Of a stretch of 64,000 nucleotides of DNA, positions 1 to 7,140 are shown piece after piece. The stretch comes from Amorphoplanes friuliensis DSM 7358 (GTDB lineage Bacteria > Actinomycetota > Actinomycetes > Mycobacteriales > Micromonosporaceae). Each line of letters opens with the position of its first letter. Within the stretch, counting starts at the first letter, position 1. The stretch covers positions 4,812,001 to 4,876,000 of the forward strand of contig NC_022657.1 of the NCBI RefSeq assembly GCF_000494755.1, given 5' to 3'. The notes beneath the pieces were generated by a model. It was not told the DNA's origin. It did not search any database and saw only the letters and a program-made list of their open reading frames with translations. The translations under genes and the position numbers were made by a program.

Positions 1-161
1 CCGCCGTGCTGCCCCCGGAAACCAACCCCTTCCTCGACGACCACCTGATCTACGCCGGGGTCCTGGTCCTCTTCGCCCTGACCGCGGCCGGCGAGACCCT
101 CGGGCTCGGCAAGCTCTGGAACCGCCTGCCGATCGTCCGCCGCCTCCCCTGGCTCCGCTGA
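1..161 (+). CDS. C-terminal end of a DoxX-like membrane protein (5' truncated)
   Basis: The frame is open from the window edge to a TGA at 159-161, giving about 52 residues. They contain one hydrophobic segment (YAGVLVLFALTAAGETLGLG) flanked by an acidic N-side loop and a basic tail rich in Arg and Pro. This pattern, with a helix holding a Gly-Glu-Thr-Leu-Gly-Leu-Gly-Lys turn, is common at the C-terminus of DoxX/thiosulfate-quinone-oxidoreductase-like four-helix membrane proteins. The start and most of the protein lie outside the window, so the family call is an inference from the last helix only. Confidence 0.5.
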   Translation, partial: AVLPPETNPFLDDHLIYAGVLVLFALTAAGETLGLGKLWNRLPIVRRLPWLR

Positions 162-179
162 TCCTCTCCCCGTACGCCA

Positions 180-205
180 GGCGGCACCCCTCACCGGGTG
201 CCGCC
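180..205. terminator. Hairpin terminator between converging genes
   Basis: A perfect 10-bp stem (GGCGGCACCC / GGGTGCCGCC) with a 6-base loop lies 19 bases past the DoxX-like stop and just before the stop of the opposing PEBP gene. It has no long T-tract on either strand, as is usual for actinobacterial terminators. Its position between two convergent genes supports bidirectional termination. Confidence 0.75.
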
Positions 206-214
206 CTTCGTCGT

Positions 215-688
215 TCAGGCGGGCGGCGCCTCCGAGGTGCCCGTGAGCAGACCCCGGCCGAGCGTGTGCGGGATCATCAGAATCTGGACCAGCGCCAGGC
301 TCGCACCCTCGGGGACGTCGAGGACGGCCACGTCCAGGGCGGTCGCGCAGAAGATCATGCGGTGGGTGCCCGTGCCGGGCGGCGGGTTCGCACCCGACCA
401 GCCCGCCACACCCAGCGAGTTCGTCAGCGGTGTCGTGTGCTCCCCATGAACCGGCTGGACGTCTTTCACCGCCCAGTGCCAGAGCCCGCCGGGGATCGGC
501 GCGTCCGCGTCGAACGCGGTGAGGACCAGGCTGCGGGTCCCGGCCGGCAGTCCGTTCCAGTACAGAACGGGTGGCCGGTTGCCGCCGCTCGCCAGGGCGG
601 TCGCGGGCAGCGGGCCGCCGTCGGTGAAGTCGGGGCTGCTCAGCCGGAACGCAGCCGCGGGGAACGCCAGGGCGTAGGGGTCGTACAC
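215..688 (-). CDS. YbhB/YbcL-type phosphatidylethanolamine-binding (PEBP) protein
   Basis: A 157-residue cytoplasmic PEBP-fold protein, full length for the bacterial Raf-kinase-inhibitor-like family. The conserved ligand-pocket motifs are present: DADAP followed by GLWHWAV near residue 67, and GANPPPGTGTHRMIF near residue 98. The longer open frame upstream is a shadow of the MarR gene. I chose the GTG at 688 because GAGGAG sits 7 bases before it and because the family normally begins with this Asp-Pro-Tyr segment. The gene is divergent from the MarR gene at 761, and the shared gap holds two operator-like palindromes, so it is probably the MarR target. The ligand in bacteria is unknown. Confidence 0.88.
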   Translation of the reverse strand: MYDPYALAFPAAAFRLSSPDFTDGGPLPATALASGGNRPPVLYWNGLPAGTRSLVLTAFDADAPIPGGLWHWAVKDVQPVHGEHTTPLTNSLGVAGWSGANPPPGTGTHRMIFCATALDVAVLDVPEGASLALVQILMIPHTLGRGLLTGTSEAPPA

Positions 689-708
689 GTGAGCCTCCTC
701 GAGAGATG

Positions 709-749
709 TACAGCAGTGCTGTAGAAACGAACTGTACAGCCATGCTGTA
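709..749. promoter_or_regulatory. Twin palindromic operators for the divergent MarR regulator
   Basis: Two 15-bp palindromes of the form TACAGC-N3-GCTGTA lie at 709-723 (7-bp arms around one central base) and 735-749. Their centres are 26 bp apart. They fill the 72-bp gap between the PEBP start at 688 and the MarR start at 761, and the second one ends 11 bases before the MarR ATG. Paired dyads in a divergent gap are the usual arrangement for an autoregulated MarR repressor. Binding by this MarR protein is inferred. Confidence 0.8.
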
Positions 750-760
750 GATTTGCTCCT

Positions 761-1177
761 ATGAGCGACAGCACAGCCGAGCTCGCCGAGGAGCTGAGGG
801 CCGCCGTCGGCGACTTCGTCCGGCGGATCCGCGTGCACGACGGGATGCCACCGGGCCAGGCCGCGGTCCTCGGGCGGCTCTCCCGCGGCGGGCCGTTGCC
901 CATCGCGGAGTTGGCGCGCGGCGAGCAGGTGAAGCACCAGTCGATGACACGTACCGTGAATCTGCTGCGCGACCAGGGCCTGGTCTCGACGACGCCGGGC
1001 GAGACCGACCGCCGCCAGGTGGTCGTGACCCTGACCGGCGCGGGAGCAGACGCCCTCGACGGCGAACGGCACCGGCGGGCCGTCGGCATCGACCGGGCGT
1101 TGCGCGAGGACCTGACCGCCGAGGAACGCGAACTCGTCCGGCTCATCCCCGGCATCCTGCGCAAACTCGCCCGCTGA
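761..1177 (+). CDS. MarR family transcriptional regulator
   Basis: A 138-residue winged-helix regulator of normal MarR length. The recognition-helix region reads IAELARGEQVKHQSMTRTVN, followed by a wing with the family signature ETDRRQVVVTLT at about residues 88-99. The C-terminal helix ends in RLIPGILRKLA, as expected for the dimerisation domain. It probably represses itself and the divergent PEBP gene through the TACAGC-N3-GCTGTA sites at 709-749. The effector cannot be told from sequence. Confidence 0.9.
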   Translation: MSDSTAELAEELRAAVGDFVRRIRVHDGMPPGQAAVLGRLSRGGPLPIAELARGEQVKHQSMTRTVNLLRDQGLVSTTPGETDRRQVVVTLTGAGADALDGERHRRAVGIDRALREDLTAEERELVRLIPGILRKLAR

Positions 1178-1217
1178 CCACCGGTCTTGCGCCACCGGCC
1201 GGGGCGGGCCAGGCTCG

Positions 1218-1874
1218 GTGCTCGTGGAGAGACCAGAGGACTTGCTCGGCGAGCGGTACCGGCTCGTCGCGCCCGCCGGGTCGCGCGGCCTGTCCCGCGT
1301 GTGGGACGGCTACGACGAGGTCCTGCGGTGTCCGGTCACCGCGCACCTCGTGGAGGCGCCGGCGGCCGGGGACGATCCGCGGTCGTTCGCCCTCGATCTG
1401 CGCCAGGAGGTGACCGCCGCCGCCGGCCTGCGGCACCCCGGGATGATCGCGGTACGGGATCTCGGGCGTACCGGTGAAGGGCATTTTGTGGTCTGCGAAT
1501 GGGTGGACGCGGCGCCGGCCGGGCGGCTGTCGTGGGGTGACGTCACGCAGGTCGCGCAGGTTGTCCTGGCCGCGCACCGTGCGGGGATCGTCCACGGTGG
1601 CATCGGCGCGGAGACCGTGCTCCGCGACCGGGCCGGCGCGGTGCGGGTGGCCGATTTCGGGATCGCGACGATGGCGGGCCGCCGGCCGTGGCCCCTCGAT
1701 GTTCCCGTGCCACCGTTCATCTCGCCCGACCGGCTGCGCGGCGCGCCCGGACCGCAGGTCGACGTGTCCGCGATCCTCGAGCTGATGCGACCCCTGACGG
1801 CAGGCACACCGGAGGAGCTCGTCGGGCGGCGACCGACCAGTAATGATCTTGTGGAGTGGCTCGTGGGACGATGA
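1218..1874 (+). CDS. Serine/threonine pseudokinase
   Basis: A 218-residue protein with the outline of a bacterial Ser/Thr kinase domain and no membrane segment. The N-lobe begins LLGERYRLVAPAGSRGLSRV, a degenerate glycine loop. The VAIK lysine position holds His43 (PVTAHLV). The HRD motif is HGG (residues 126-128), so the catalytic Asp is missing, and the following metal-binding Asn is Thr. DFG is intact at 146-148, and SPDRL stands in for APE. The C-lobe is shorter than normal. It is therefore unlikely to transfer phosphate and may be a scaffold. The GTG start has a weak ribosome site; a second in-frame GTG lies 6 bases on. It ends 3 bases before the SRPBCC gene, so the two are probably co-translated. 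Confidence 0.75.
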   Translation: MLVERPEDLLGERYRLVAPAGSRGLSRVWDGYDEVLRCPVTAHLVEAPAAGDDPRSFALDLRQEVTAAAGLRHPGMIAVRDLGRTGEGHFVVCEWVDAAPAGRLSWGDVTQVAQVVLAAHRAGIVHGGIGAETVLRDRAGAVRVADFGIATMAGRRPWPLDVPVPPFISPDRLRGAPGPQVDVSAILELMRPLTAGTPEELVGRRPTSNDLVEWLVGR

Positions 1875-1877
1875 GAC

Positions 1878-2318
1878 GTGTCGATCGCCGAGTTCAGCCA
1901 GACGTTCACCGTGCCCGCGCCCGCCGCGAAGGTCTTCGCCCACCTGGCCGAACCGGAGAGCTACATCGGCCTGTCACCGCTGGTCGTCGCCGTCCGAGAC
2001 GTCCGGCGCGAGGCGGGCCAGGTCTCGTACGTGTCGGTGGAACGATTCACCCTGGGACCGTTCAAGTACGACAACCTCATCAAGGTCACGATGACGTTCC
2101 CCGAGCCGGACCGGCGCATCGTCAGCGACGTCCGCAGCCCCGGTGCGGTGCACCTGGTGGCCACCGTGGACCTGGTCCCGGCCGGTGACGGCACCACGGT
2201 CACCGAGACCGTCCACGTCACGTTCCCGTTCCTGCTGCGCCCGCTGGTCGTCGGGCAGGCCCGGAAGGTGGCCCGGGCCCGGGCCGCCGAACTCACCCGC
2301 CGGATGTCCGCCGCCTGA
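1878..2318 (+). CDS. SRPBCC (START-like) family protein
   Basis: A 146-residue single-domain protein. The N-terminus (SIAEFSQTFTVPAPAAKVFAHLA) matches the first strand and helix of the polyketide-cyclase/START-like fold. The long final helix (FLLRPLVVGQARKVARARAAEL) is the lid helix that closes the hydrophobic cavity. There is no signal peptide. Such proteins bind or transport small hydrophobic molecules, and the ligand cannot be predicted. The GTG start lies 3 bases after the pseudokinase stop. It converges on the M20 peptidase gene, with only a weak 5-bp hairpin (2319-2331) between them. Confidence 0.82.
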   Translation: MSIAEFSQTFTVPAPAAKVFAHLAEPESYIGLSPLVVAVRDVRREAGQVSYVSVERFTLGPFKYDNLIKVTMTFPEPDRRIVSDVRSPGAVHLVATVDLVPAGDGTTVTETVHVTFPFLLRPLVVGQARKVARARAAELTRRMSAA

Positions 2319-2342
2319 GCGCCAGGGGCGCGCACGGCTACC

Positions 2343-3416
2343 TCACCGGGCGGCCTTGAGGAATGTGATGAGGGCGTTGCGGTACGGCGTGACGGTGGTC
2401 AGGTCGACGTACTCGTCCGGCCCGTGCTGGCCGTCCCCGCCCGGCCCGAAGATCACAGCGTTGATGCCGCGGGCGTAGTAGAACCGGCCGTCGGCGGCGC
2501 CGTGCTTGCGCAGCAGGTCGCCGGAGAAGCCCTGTGCCCGGGCCGCCGCCTGGAGCCGGACCACATCGGGGTGAGAGGGGTCGGCGTGGTGGGGCGGGCC
2601 GAGGCCGTCCAGCTCGACCGTCAGCCCGGTGAGCGAATGCAGGTAGGCGACGATCTCGTGCCGGGTCCGCCCGGTGAAGTCGGTGTCCTGCGGCGGGAAG
2701 CGGATGTCGAGCCAGGCGGTGGCGTCGGCGGGGATCTGGTTGACCGCCCGGTTGGACGTCTCGATGCGGGCCACGGAGACCGTCGTGGTCCACTGCTCGC
2801 TCGCCGGCACCGGATAGCGTCGCAGCAGCGCGCCGATCGCCGCGTGCAGCTTGAGCAGGGCGTTCTCGCCCAGCCAGGGGTAGGCGGCGTGGGCGGCCGT
2901 GCCGGTGGCGTGCAGGCGTACCTGGCAGAGGCCCTTGGAGTCGGTGACGACCCGCAGGTTGCTCTGCTCGCCGATGACCACGAACTCCGCGCGCACCCCG
3001 GCCTCGAGCTGGTGTGCGGTCCCGTCGTAACCTCCGACCTCCTCGTCGGTGACCAACTGCAGACCCAGGGGGTACGGGAGGGTCGGCGCCAGCGTCCGGA
3101 AGACGTCCGCGAGGACCAGAGCCGCCATCTTCATGTCCTGGGCGCCGCGGCCGTGGAGCCGGTTGCCGTCACGGGTCACGGCGTACGTGTCGGCGGGCAC
3201 GACGTCCAGGTGGGCGTTGAGCAGGATGCGGAAGACCGGGCGGGGACCGGGCGTCCGCACCAGCGCGCTGGGCTTGCCGCCCGAGCTGAAGCGTTCCACC
3301 TCGAAGCCGGGCCCGACCACGTCGAGCACCAGGTCGAGCGCCCGATGCAACTCGGCAGGGCGGTCCGCAGTGGACGGTACGGCGATCAGCTCGGCGGCCT
3401 TGGCGAGCAGGTCCAT
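2343..3416 (-). CDS. M20 family zinc metallopeptidase/deacylase (ArgE/DapE type)
   Basis: A 357-residue protein of normal M20 length. The zinc and catalytic residues are visible: His69 and Asp71 (NAHLDVV), bridging Asp94 (GRGAQDMK), catalytic Glu125 and zinc-binding Glu126 (DEEVGG), and a late His in QHGPDEYV. A dimerisation insert is present (GTAAHAAYP near residue 170). The family removes acyl groups or cleaves dipeptides; the substrate is unresolved. The LysR gene lies just upstream on the same strand, with only 9 bases between its stop and this ATG, so the two probably form a bicistron. Confidence 0.88.
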   Translation of the reverse strand: MDLLAKAAELIAVPSTADRPAELHRALDLVLDVVGPGFEVERFSSGGKPSALVRTPGPRPVFRILLNAHLDVVPADTYAVTRDGNRLHGRGAQDMKMAALVLADVFRTLAPTLPYPLGLQLVTDEEVGGYDGTAHQLEAGVRAEFVVIGEQSNLRVVTDSKGLCQVRLHATGTAAHAAYPWLGENALLKLHAAIGALLRRYPVPASEQWTTTVSVARIETSNRAVNQIPADATAWLDIRFPPQDTDFTGRTRHEIVAYLHSLTGLTVELDGLGPPHHADPSHPDVVRLQAAARAQGFSGDLLRKHGAADGRFYYARGINAVIFGPGGDGQHGPDEYVDLTTVTPYRNALITFLKAAR

Positions 3417-3425
3417 GCGCCGACC

Positions 3426-4295
3426 CTACGCGGCGACGGCCTCCACCGCGTGGCCCAGCGCCGCCCGCAACGCCTCCGTGACAGTGGCGGCCAGTACGGG
3501 GTCGGCGCCCTGACGGGCCCGCAGTCCGAGCGCTGCCGGCGCCACGGCGGGCAGGTCGTGCCGGACCGTCAGCCCGTCCGGCGGGCTGCCCGCGTCGGCC
3601 AGCAGCGCCACCCCGATCCCCGCGCGGACGGCGTTCATCACGCCGGCGACGTACCCGGTGTCGCAGACGACGTACGGCCGCAGCTCCCGCGCCGCCAGCG
3701 CCTCGATCGCCCGGCGGCGCAGCAGGCACGGCTCCTCGATCGCGACGACGGGCCAGGGGTCCCCGTCCGCGGGTTGCCGCCAGCCGGGGGCGGCGTACCA
3801 GGTCAGCGGGAGTGAGCCGACCGGCTCGGCGCGGGCACCCGACACCTCGGCCATGGACACGGCCAGGTCGAGGGCACCCCGGTCGATCCCCTCGTCGAGG
3901 CGTACCGTGCGGTCGATCCGGAAGCGGACCTCGTGGCCCGGGTGGGAGGCGGCCAGGACGGCCGTGACCACGGGCAGGATCAGGTCGGCGGCGTGTTCGG
4001 TGGTGCCGATGGTGATGGTGGTGGACCCGGCGCCGATCAGGCGCCGCACGGCGTTGTCGTGCGCGGCGAGGATGCACCGGGCGTCGGCGATGAGCGCCTG
4101 ACCGTCCGGGGTGAACACCGTGCGGCGGCCCTGCCGTTCGACCAGCGGGCGGCCGATCGCCTTCTCCAGGCGGCGCACGTGCTGGCTGACCGCGGGCTGA
4201 CTCACCCGCAGCACCTCGGCGGCGCGGTGGAAGCCTCCGCAGTCCGCCACGGCGAGCAGGCTACGCAGTGCCACGATGTCCAGTACGGGTCCCAT
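3426..4295 (-). CDS. LysR family transcriptional regulator
   Basis: A regulator of 289 residues with a classic N-terminal helix-turn-helix (FHRAAEVLRVSQPAVSQHVR) and a periplasmic-binding-like effector domain. I start it at the ATG at 4295 (MGPVLDIVALRSLL), which fits the family N-terminus; an in-frame TTG at 4316 would add seven residues. It is co-directional with the M20 gene and divergent from the sulfur operon whose leader peptide starts at 4394. The gap contains an AT-rich patch (4311-4331), the likely LysR binding and promoter region. It could regulate either neighbour. Confidence 0.88.
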   Translation of the reverse strand: MGPVLDIVALRSLLAVADCGGFHRAAEVLRVSQPAVSQHVRRLEKAIGRPLVERQGRRTVFTPDGQALIADARCILAAHDNAVRRLIGAGSTTITIGTTEHAADLILPVVTAVLAASHPGHEVRFRIDRTVRLDEGIDRGALDLAVSMAEVSGARAEPVGSLPLTWYAAPGWRQPADGDPWPVVAIEEPCLLRRRAIEALAARELRPYVVCDTGYVAGVMNAVRAGIGVALLADAGSPPDGLTVRHDLPAVAPAALGLRARQGADPVLAATVTEALRAALGHAVEAVAA

Positions 4296-4393
4296 GCCGG
4301 GGACCGTAGCAACCAATTGATAAGTAACACTTCTCGCCTGCGATCGCGGATCGTTGTTGGACAGGCACCCACCGCGTCCGCCATTCTTGGCCC

Positions 4394-4480
4394 ATGCCCG
4401 CAGCGATCACCCCCCGCCTCACGCGGCGACGGGTCGTCGACTTCGGCCGCACCCGGTCGTCGCGCTGTCCGCACGCCTGA
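4394..4480 (+). CDS. Putative sulfur-operon leader peptide (28 aa)
   Basis: A 28-codon ORF whose core reads RLTRRRVVDFGRTRSSRCPH, with one Cys near its end. It resembles the short Arg-rich, His/Val-Asp-Leu and Cys-containing peptides annotated as putative leader peptides ahead of sulfur-uptake operons in many actinomycetes. There is no Shine-Dalgarno. A -10-like CATTCT sits at 4382-4387, so the transcript could begin at or just before the ATG (leaderless). It precedes the alpha/beta hydrolase start by 90 bases. A cysteine-responsive attenuation role is known for short Cys ORFs in mycobacteria; applying it here is inference. Confidence 0.7.
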   Translation: MPAAITPRLTRRRVVDFGRTRSSRCPHA

Positions 4481-4535
4481 CGCTCCCGCGCTCACCCTCC
4501 TGCCCTGCACCCCGCTCGCATCGACGCGCGCCGGG

Positions 4536-4569
4536 TCGCTGACGCACACCCCTGACAGCGAGGTACCTC
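4536..4569 (+). promoter_or_regulatory. Possible attenuator or ribosome-site hairpin after the leader peptide
   Basis: Between the leader peptide and the first structural gene, TCGCTG (4536-4541) can pair with CAGCGA (4556-4561). The latter runs straight into the GAGG ribosome site of the hydrolase. That site is part of a 10-bp palindrome (GAGGTACCTC, 4560-4569) next to the ATG at 4571. A structure here could link leader translation to access to the ribosome site. The stem is only 6 bp, so this is tentative. Confidence 0.35.
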
Positions 4570-4570
4570 C

Positions 4571-5299
4571 ATGACCGAGCCATCGTTCGACGAGCCCGAG
4601 GGCATCAACCCCCGCGGCACCGTCATCGTCGCCGCCGGGCGCGGCGAGACCGGGCAGGCGTACGCGCGCCTCGGCCGCCGTCTCGCCGCTGACGGCTATC
4701 GCGTCCGGGTACTGCCGGACGTCACCACCGATCTCACGGCGAGCCTGGCCCACGCCGAGAAGGTGCTGGTCGACGACGCCCTGCCGGGCCCGAAGGTGAT
4801 CGCGGGCTCGGACACCGGCGCGCTGTTCGCCCTGGCCCTCGCGGGTCGTCACGTTCCCGGCCTCGACGCCGTGATCCTCGCCGGCATCCCGGTGCCGGTC
4901 GCCACAGGGGGCAGTGTCGACCTGATCGGCTGGGAGGCCGAGGTGGAGGCGCGGACAGCCTGCCCGAACCACCAGCGACTGCTGGGAGACGGAGGAGCCC
5001 GCCCCGGCGCTCTTTTTTCGGCGCCAATTCCTACTGAATTGATCGAACTTGCAGGTGATGGGTCCGGTGGACTGCCGGCGCTCGGGCTGCACGGCAGCGC
5101 CGACCTGGTCAGCCCCCTCGGTCAGGCCCGCGACCTCTACCCCAGCGGTGGCAGCGCCCGGCTCGTGGCCATCGAGGGCGGACGGCACGACGTCCTCAAC
5201 GATGTCACCCACCGCACGGTGGCCGCGCTGATCGTGCTGTTCCTCGAACGGCTGCGGCTCGGCACCGACCTGCCGCTGATCGCCCGGCCCGCCGCATGA
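4571..5299 (+). CDS. Alpha/beta hydrolase with an aspartate at the nucleophile elbow
   Basis: A 242-residue alpha/beta-hydrolase-fold protein. The nucleophile elbow reads G79-S-D81-T-G83, so the central residue is Asp rather than Ser. That pattern is familiar from haloalkane dehalogenases and epoxide hydrolases. The other triad members fit: Asp178 (LHGSADLVSP) and His206 (EGGRHDVLND). The protein is short and has almost no cap domain. A GAGG site precedes the ATG. It overlaps the next gene by ATGA and opens a nine-gene operon with sulfonate-type transport and oxygenation genes, so an organosulfur or ester substrate is likely. The exact reaction is unknown. An AT-rich patch lies inside it (5008-5062). 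Confidence 0.8.
   Translation: MTEPSFDEPEGINPRGTVIVAAGRGETGQAYARLGRRLAADGYRVRVLPDVTTDLTASLAHAEKVLVDDALPGPKVIAGSDTGALFALALAGRHVPGLDAVILAGIPVPVATGGSVDLIGWEAEVEARTACPNHQRLLGDGGARPGALFSAPIPTELIELAGDGSGGLPALGLHGSADLVSPLGQARDLYPSGGSARLVAIEGGRHDVLNDVTHRTVAALIVLFLERLRLGTDLPLIARPAA
5008..5062 (+). other. AT-rich island with inverted repeat inside the hydrolase gene
   Basis: Codons here (CTT, TTT, ATT, ACT, GAA, TTG, GCA) are unlike the GC-ending codons on either side. The island holds a perfect inverted repeat, CAATTC-N5-GAATTG, at 5024-5040. The motif AATTGAT at the end of this repeat also occurs in the LysR/leader gap near 4314. It may be an internal regulatory site or a trace of recombination. Confidence 0.45.
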
Positions 5300-7140
5300 C
5301 GCGCCTGGTGATCGTGGGCGCGGGAGCCGTCGGTGCCTCGGTGGCGGCGGAACTGCACCTCGCGGGGGGCGACACGGTCCTGATCGCCCGCGGCGCGCAG
5401 CTGGCGGCTCTGCGCGAGCACGGCCTGCGCTACGTGCGGCCCGGCGGTACGGCCACTGTGTCCGTACCGGTGGTGGGTGGGCCCGAAGAAGTTGATCTGC
5501 GGGACGGCGACGTGCTGGTGCTGGCGACCAAGAGCCAGGACACCGAGGCGGCACTGCGGCAATGGGCGTGGCAGCCGGTGAAACGTGCGGACGGCAGCAG
5601 TGGCGTCGCGGCGACCGATCTGCCCGTGCTGGTGCTGCAGAACGGTCTGGCCAACGAGCGGGCGGCGCTGCGGCACTTCGGGCAGGTGCTGGGAGCGGTC
5701 ATCTGGATCCCGGCCGGTCATCTGACGCCGGGTGAGGTCGTCTCGGCCGGTGAGCCCGTGCCCGCCCTGGTCTGGCTCGGCGAATATCCCAGCGGTGCCG
5801 GTGGCCACGCCGGAGCCGTCGCCGCCGAGCTGACCAGGGCCGGTCTGAGGGTGGAGGTCGTCGACGACATCGCGCGCTGGAAGGCCGGCAAGCTCCTCGG
5901 CAACCTGGTCAACGGTCTCGACGCGCTCTACCGGGCGAGCCCGCTGCGTGAGCGTGCCGTGGCGGCCCTGCGGGCCGAGGCCGAGGCGGTGTTCGCGGCG
6001 AGCGGCATCGACCCGATCAGCCCGGCCGCGGACGGCTTCCGCAGCGTGGCCATCCCCGGTCACGACCGCGGCGGCAACTCCACCCGGCAGAGCCTGGCCC
6101 GCGGCGCCACCCCGGAAATCGACTACCTGAACGGCGAGATCGTGCTGCTGGGCCGGCTCGCCGGGGTCGGCGCACCGCTGAACGCGGCCGTGCAGGCCCG
6201 GGTGCACCGGGCGGCCGCCGAGGGGACCGCCGCCGGCTCGCTCGGCGACGACGACCTGGCCGCCACCCTGCCGACCCTGGCCGAGCCCACCGGCGACCGG
6301 GCCGGGGTGCTGATCACGGCCGCCCAGCTGCACCGGCGGCTGGCCGAGCCGGGTCCGCCCGTGCTGCTCGACGTGCGCTGGGCGCTCGGCGACCCGGACG
6401 GCGAGCAGCACTACCGCGACGCTCACCTGCCGGGCGCGCTCTACGCCGATCTGGAGACCGACCTGGCCGGCCCGCACGAGCCCGGCGCGGGCCGTCATCC
6501 GCTGCCCTCGGTCGCTCGGTTGCAGACCGCGGCCCGGCGCTGGGGCATCACCCGCAAGCGCGGCGTGGTCGTCTACGACAACAGCGGCGGGCTGGCCGCC
6601 GCGCGGGCCTGGTGGCTGCTGCGCTGGGCCGGTGTCCCGGACGTGCGGATCCTCGACGGCGGTCTTGCCGCCTGGCTGGCCGCGGGTCACGGCGTCGCAA
6701 CCGGGCAGGCGCAACCGCAGCCGCCCAGCGACATCGTCCTGACCGGCGGCCACCTGCCCACGGTCACCGCGGAGGAGGCGGCCGCGAGCCCGGTGCTCCT
6801 GGACGCCCGGGCCGGCGAACGCTACCGCGGTGAGGTCGAGCCGATCGACCCGCGTGCCGGGCACATCCCGGGTGCCCGCAGCGCACCGACCACCGCGAAC
6901 CTCACCGGCGAGATCCCGCTGTTCCGGCCGACGGCGGAGCTGCGCGAACGCTTCCAGGCACTCGGCGCGGGCACCGGCGACGTCGCCGTCTACTGCGGGT
7001 CGGGTGTGACCGCTGCCCACGAGATCGCCGCCCTGGCTGTCGCCGGCTTCGACGCGGCGCTCTACCCCGGTTCCTGGTCGGCCTGGTCCTCCGACCCGGA
7101 CCGCCCGATCGCCACCGGCAGTGAGGAGATCCCGCGATGA
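5296..7140 (+). CDS. Fusion: ketopantoate-reductase-like domain + SseA-type sulfurtransferase
   Basis: A 614-residue two-enzyme fusion. Residues 1 to about 325 are an ApbA/PanE-type NAD(P)-dependent reductase: Rossmann GAGAVG at 8-13, then the helical domain with RWKAGKLLGNLVNG, which carries the catalytic Lys, near 194. Residues from about 340 to the end are a tandem rhodanese. The first rhodanese repeat is non-catalytic. The second has the active loop C567-GSGVTA, the 3-mercaptopyruvate sulfurtransferase form rather than the CRKGV form of thiosulfate sulfurtransferases. No stop separates the halves; a GTG at 6307 could allow separate translation of the second. It overlaps both neighbours by ATGA. 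It may reduce a keto-acid and move sulfane sulfur in one pathway (inference). Confidence 0.85.
   Translation: MTRLVIVGAGAVGASVAAELHLAGGDTVLIARGAQLAALREHGLRYVRPGGTATVSVPVVGGPEEVDLRDGDVLVLATKSQDTEAALRQWAWQPVKRADGSSGVAATDLPVLVLQNGLANERAALRHFGQVLGAVIWIPAGHLTPGEVVSAGEPVPALVWLGEYPSGAGGHAGAVAAELTRAGLRVEVVDDIARWKAGKLLGNLVNGLDALYRASPLRERAVAALRAEAEAVFAASGIDPISPAADGFRSVAIPGHDRGGNSTRQSLARGATPEIDYLNGEIVLLGRLAGVGAPLNAAVQARVHRAAAEGTAAGSLGDDDLAATLPTLAEPTGDRAGVLITAAQLHRRLAEPGPPVLLDVRWALGDPDGEQHYRDAHLPGALYADLETDLAGPHEPGAGRHPLPSVARLQTAARRWGITRKRGVVVYDNSGGLAAARAWWLLRWAGVPDVRILDGGLAAWLAAGHGVATGQAQPQPPSDIVLTGGHLPTVTAEEAAASPVLLDARAGERYRGEVEPIDPRAGHIPGARSAPTTANLTGEIPLFRPTAELRERFQALGAGTGDVAVYCGSGVTAAHEIAALAVAGFDAALYPGSWSAWSSDPDRPIATGSEEIPR

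Noticed and set aside
215..1195. A 326-residue minus-strand frame covering both the PEBP gene and the MarR gene
   Set aside because: Only the part below 688 has family motifs; the rest is antisense to the MarR gene and has Arg/Ala-rich content. A GTG with a good ribosome site at 688 gives a full PEBP protein.
2319..2331. A possible terminator between the SRPBCC and M20 genes
   Set aside because: The stem is only 5 bp (GCGCC/GGCGC) with a 3-base loop and no T-tract, too weak to report as a feature.
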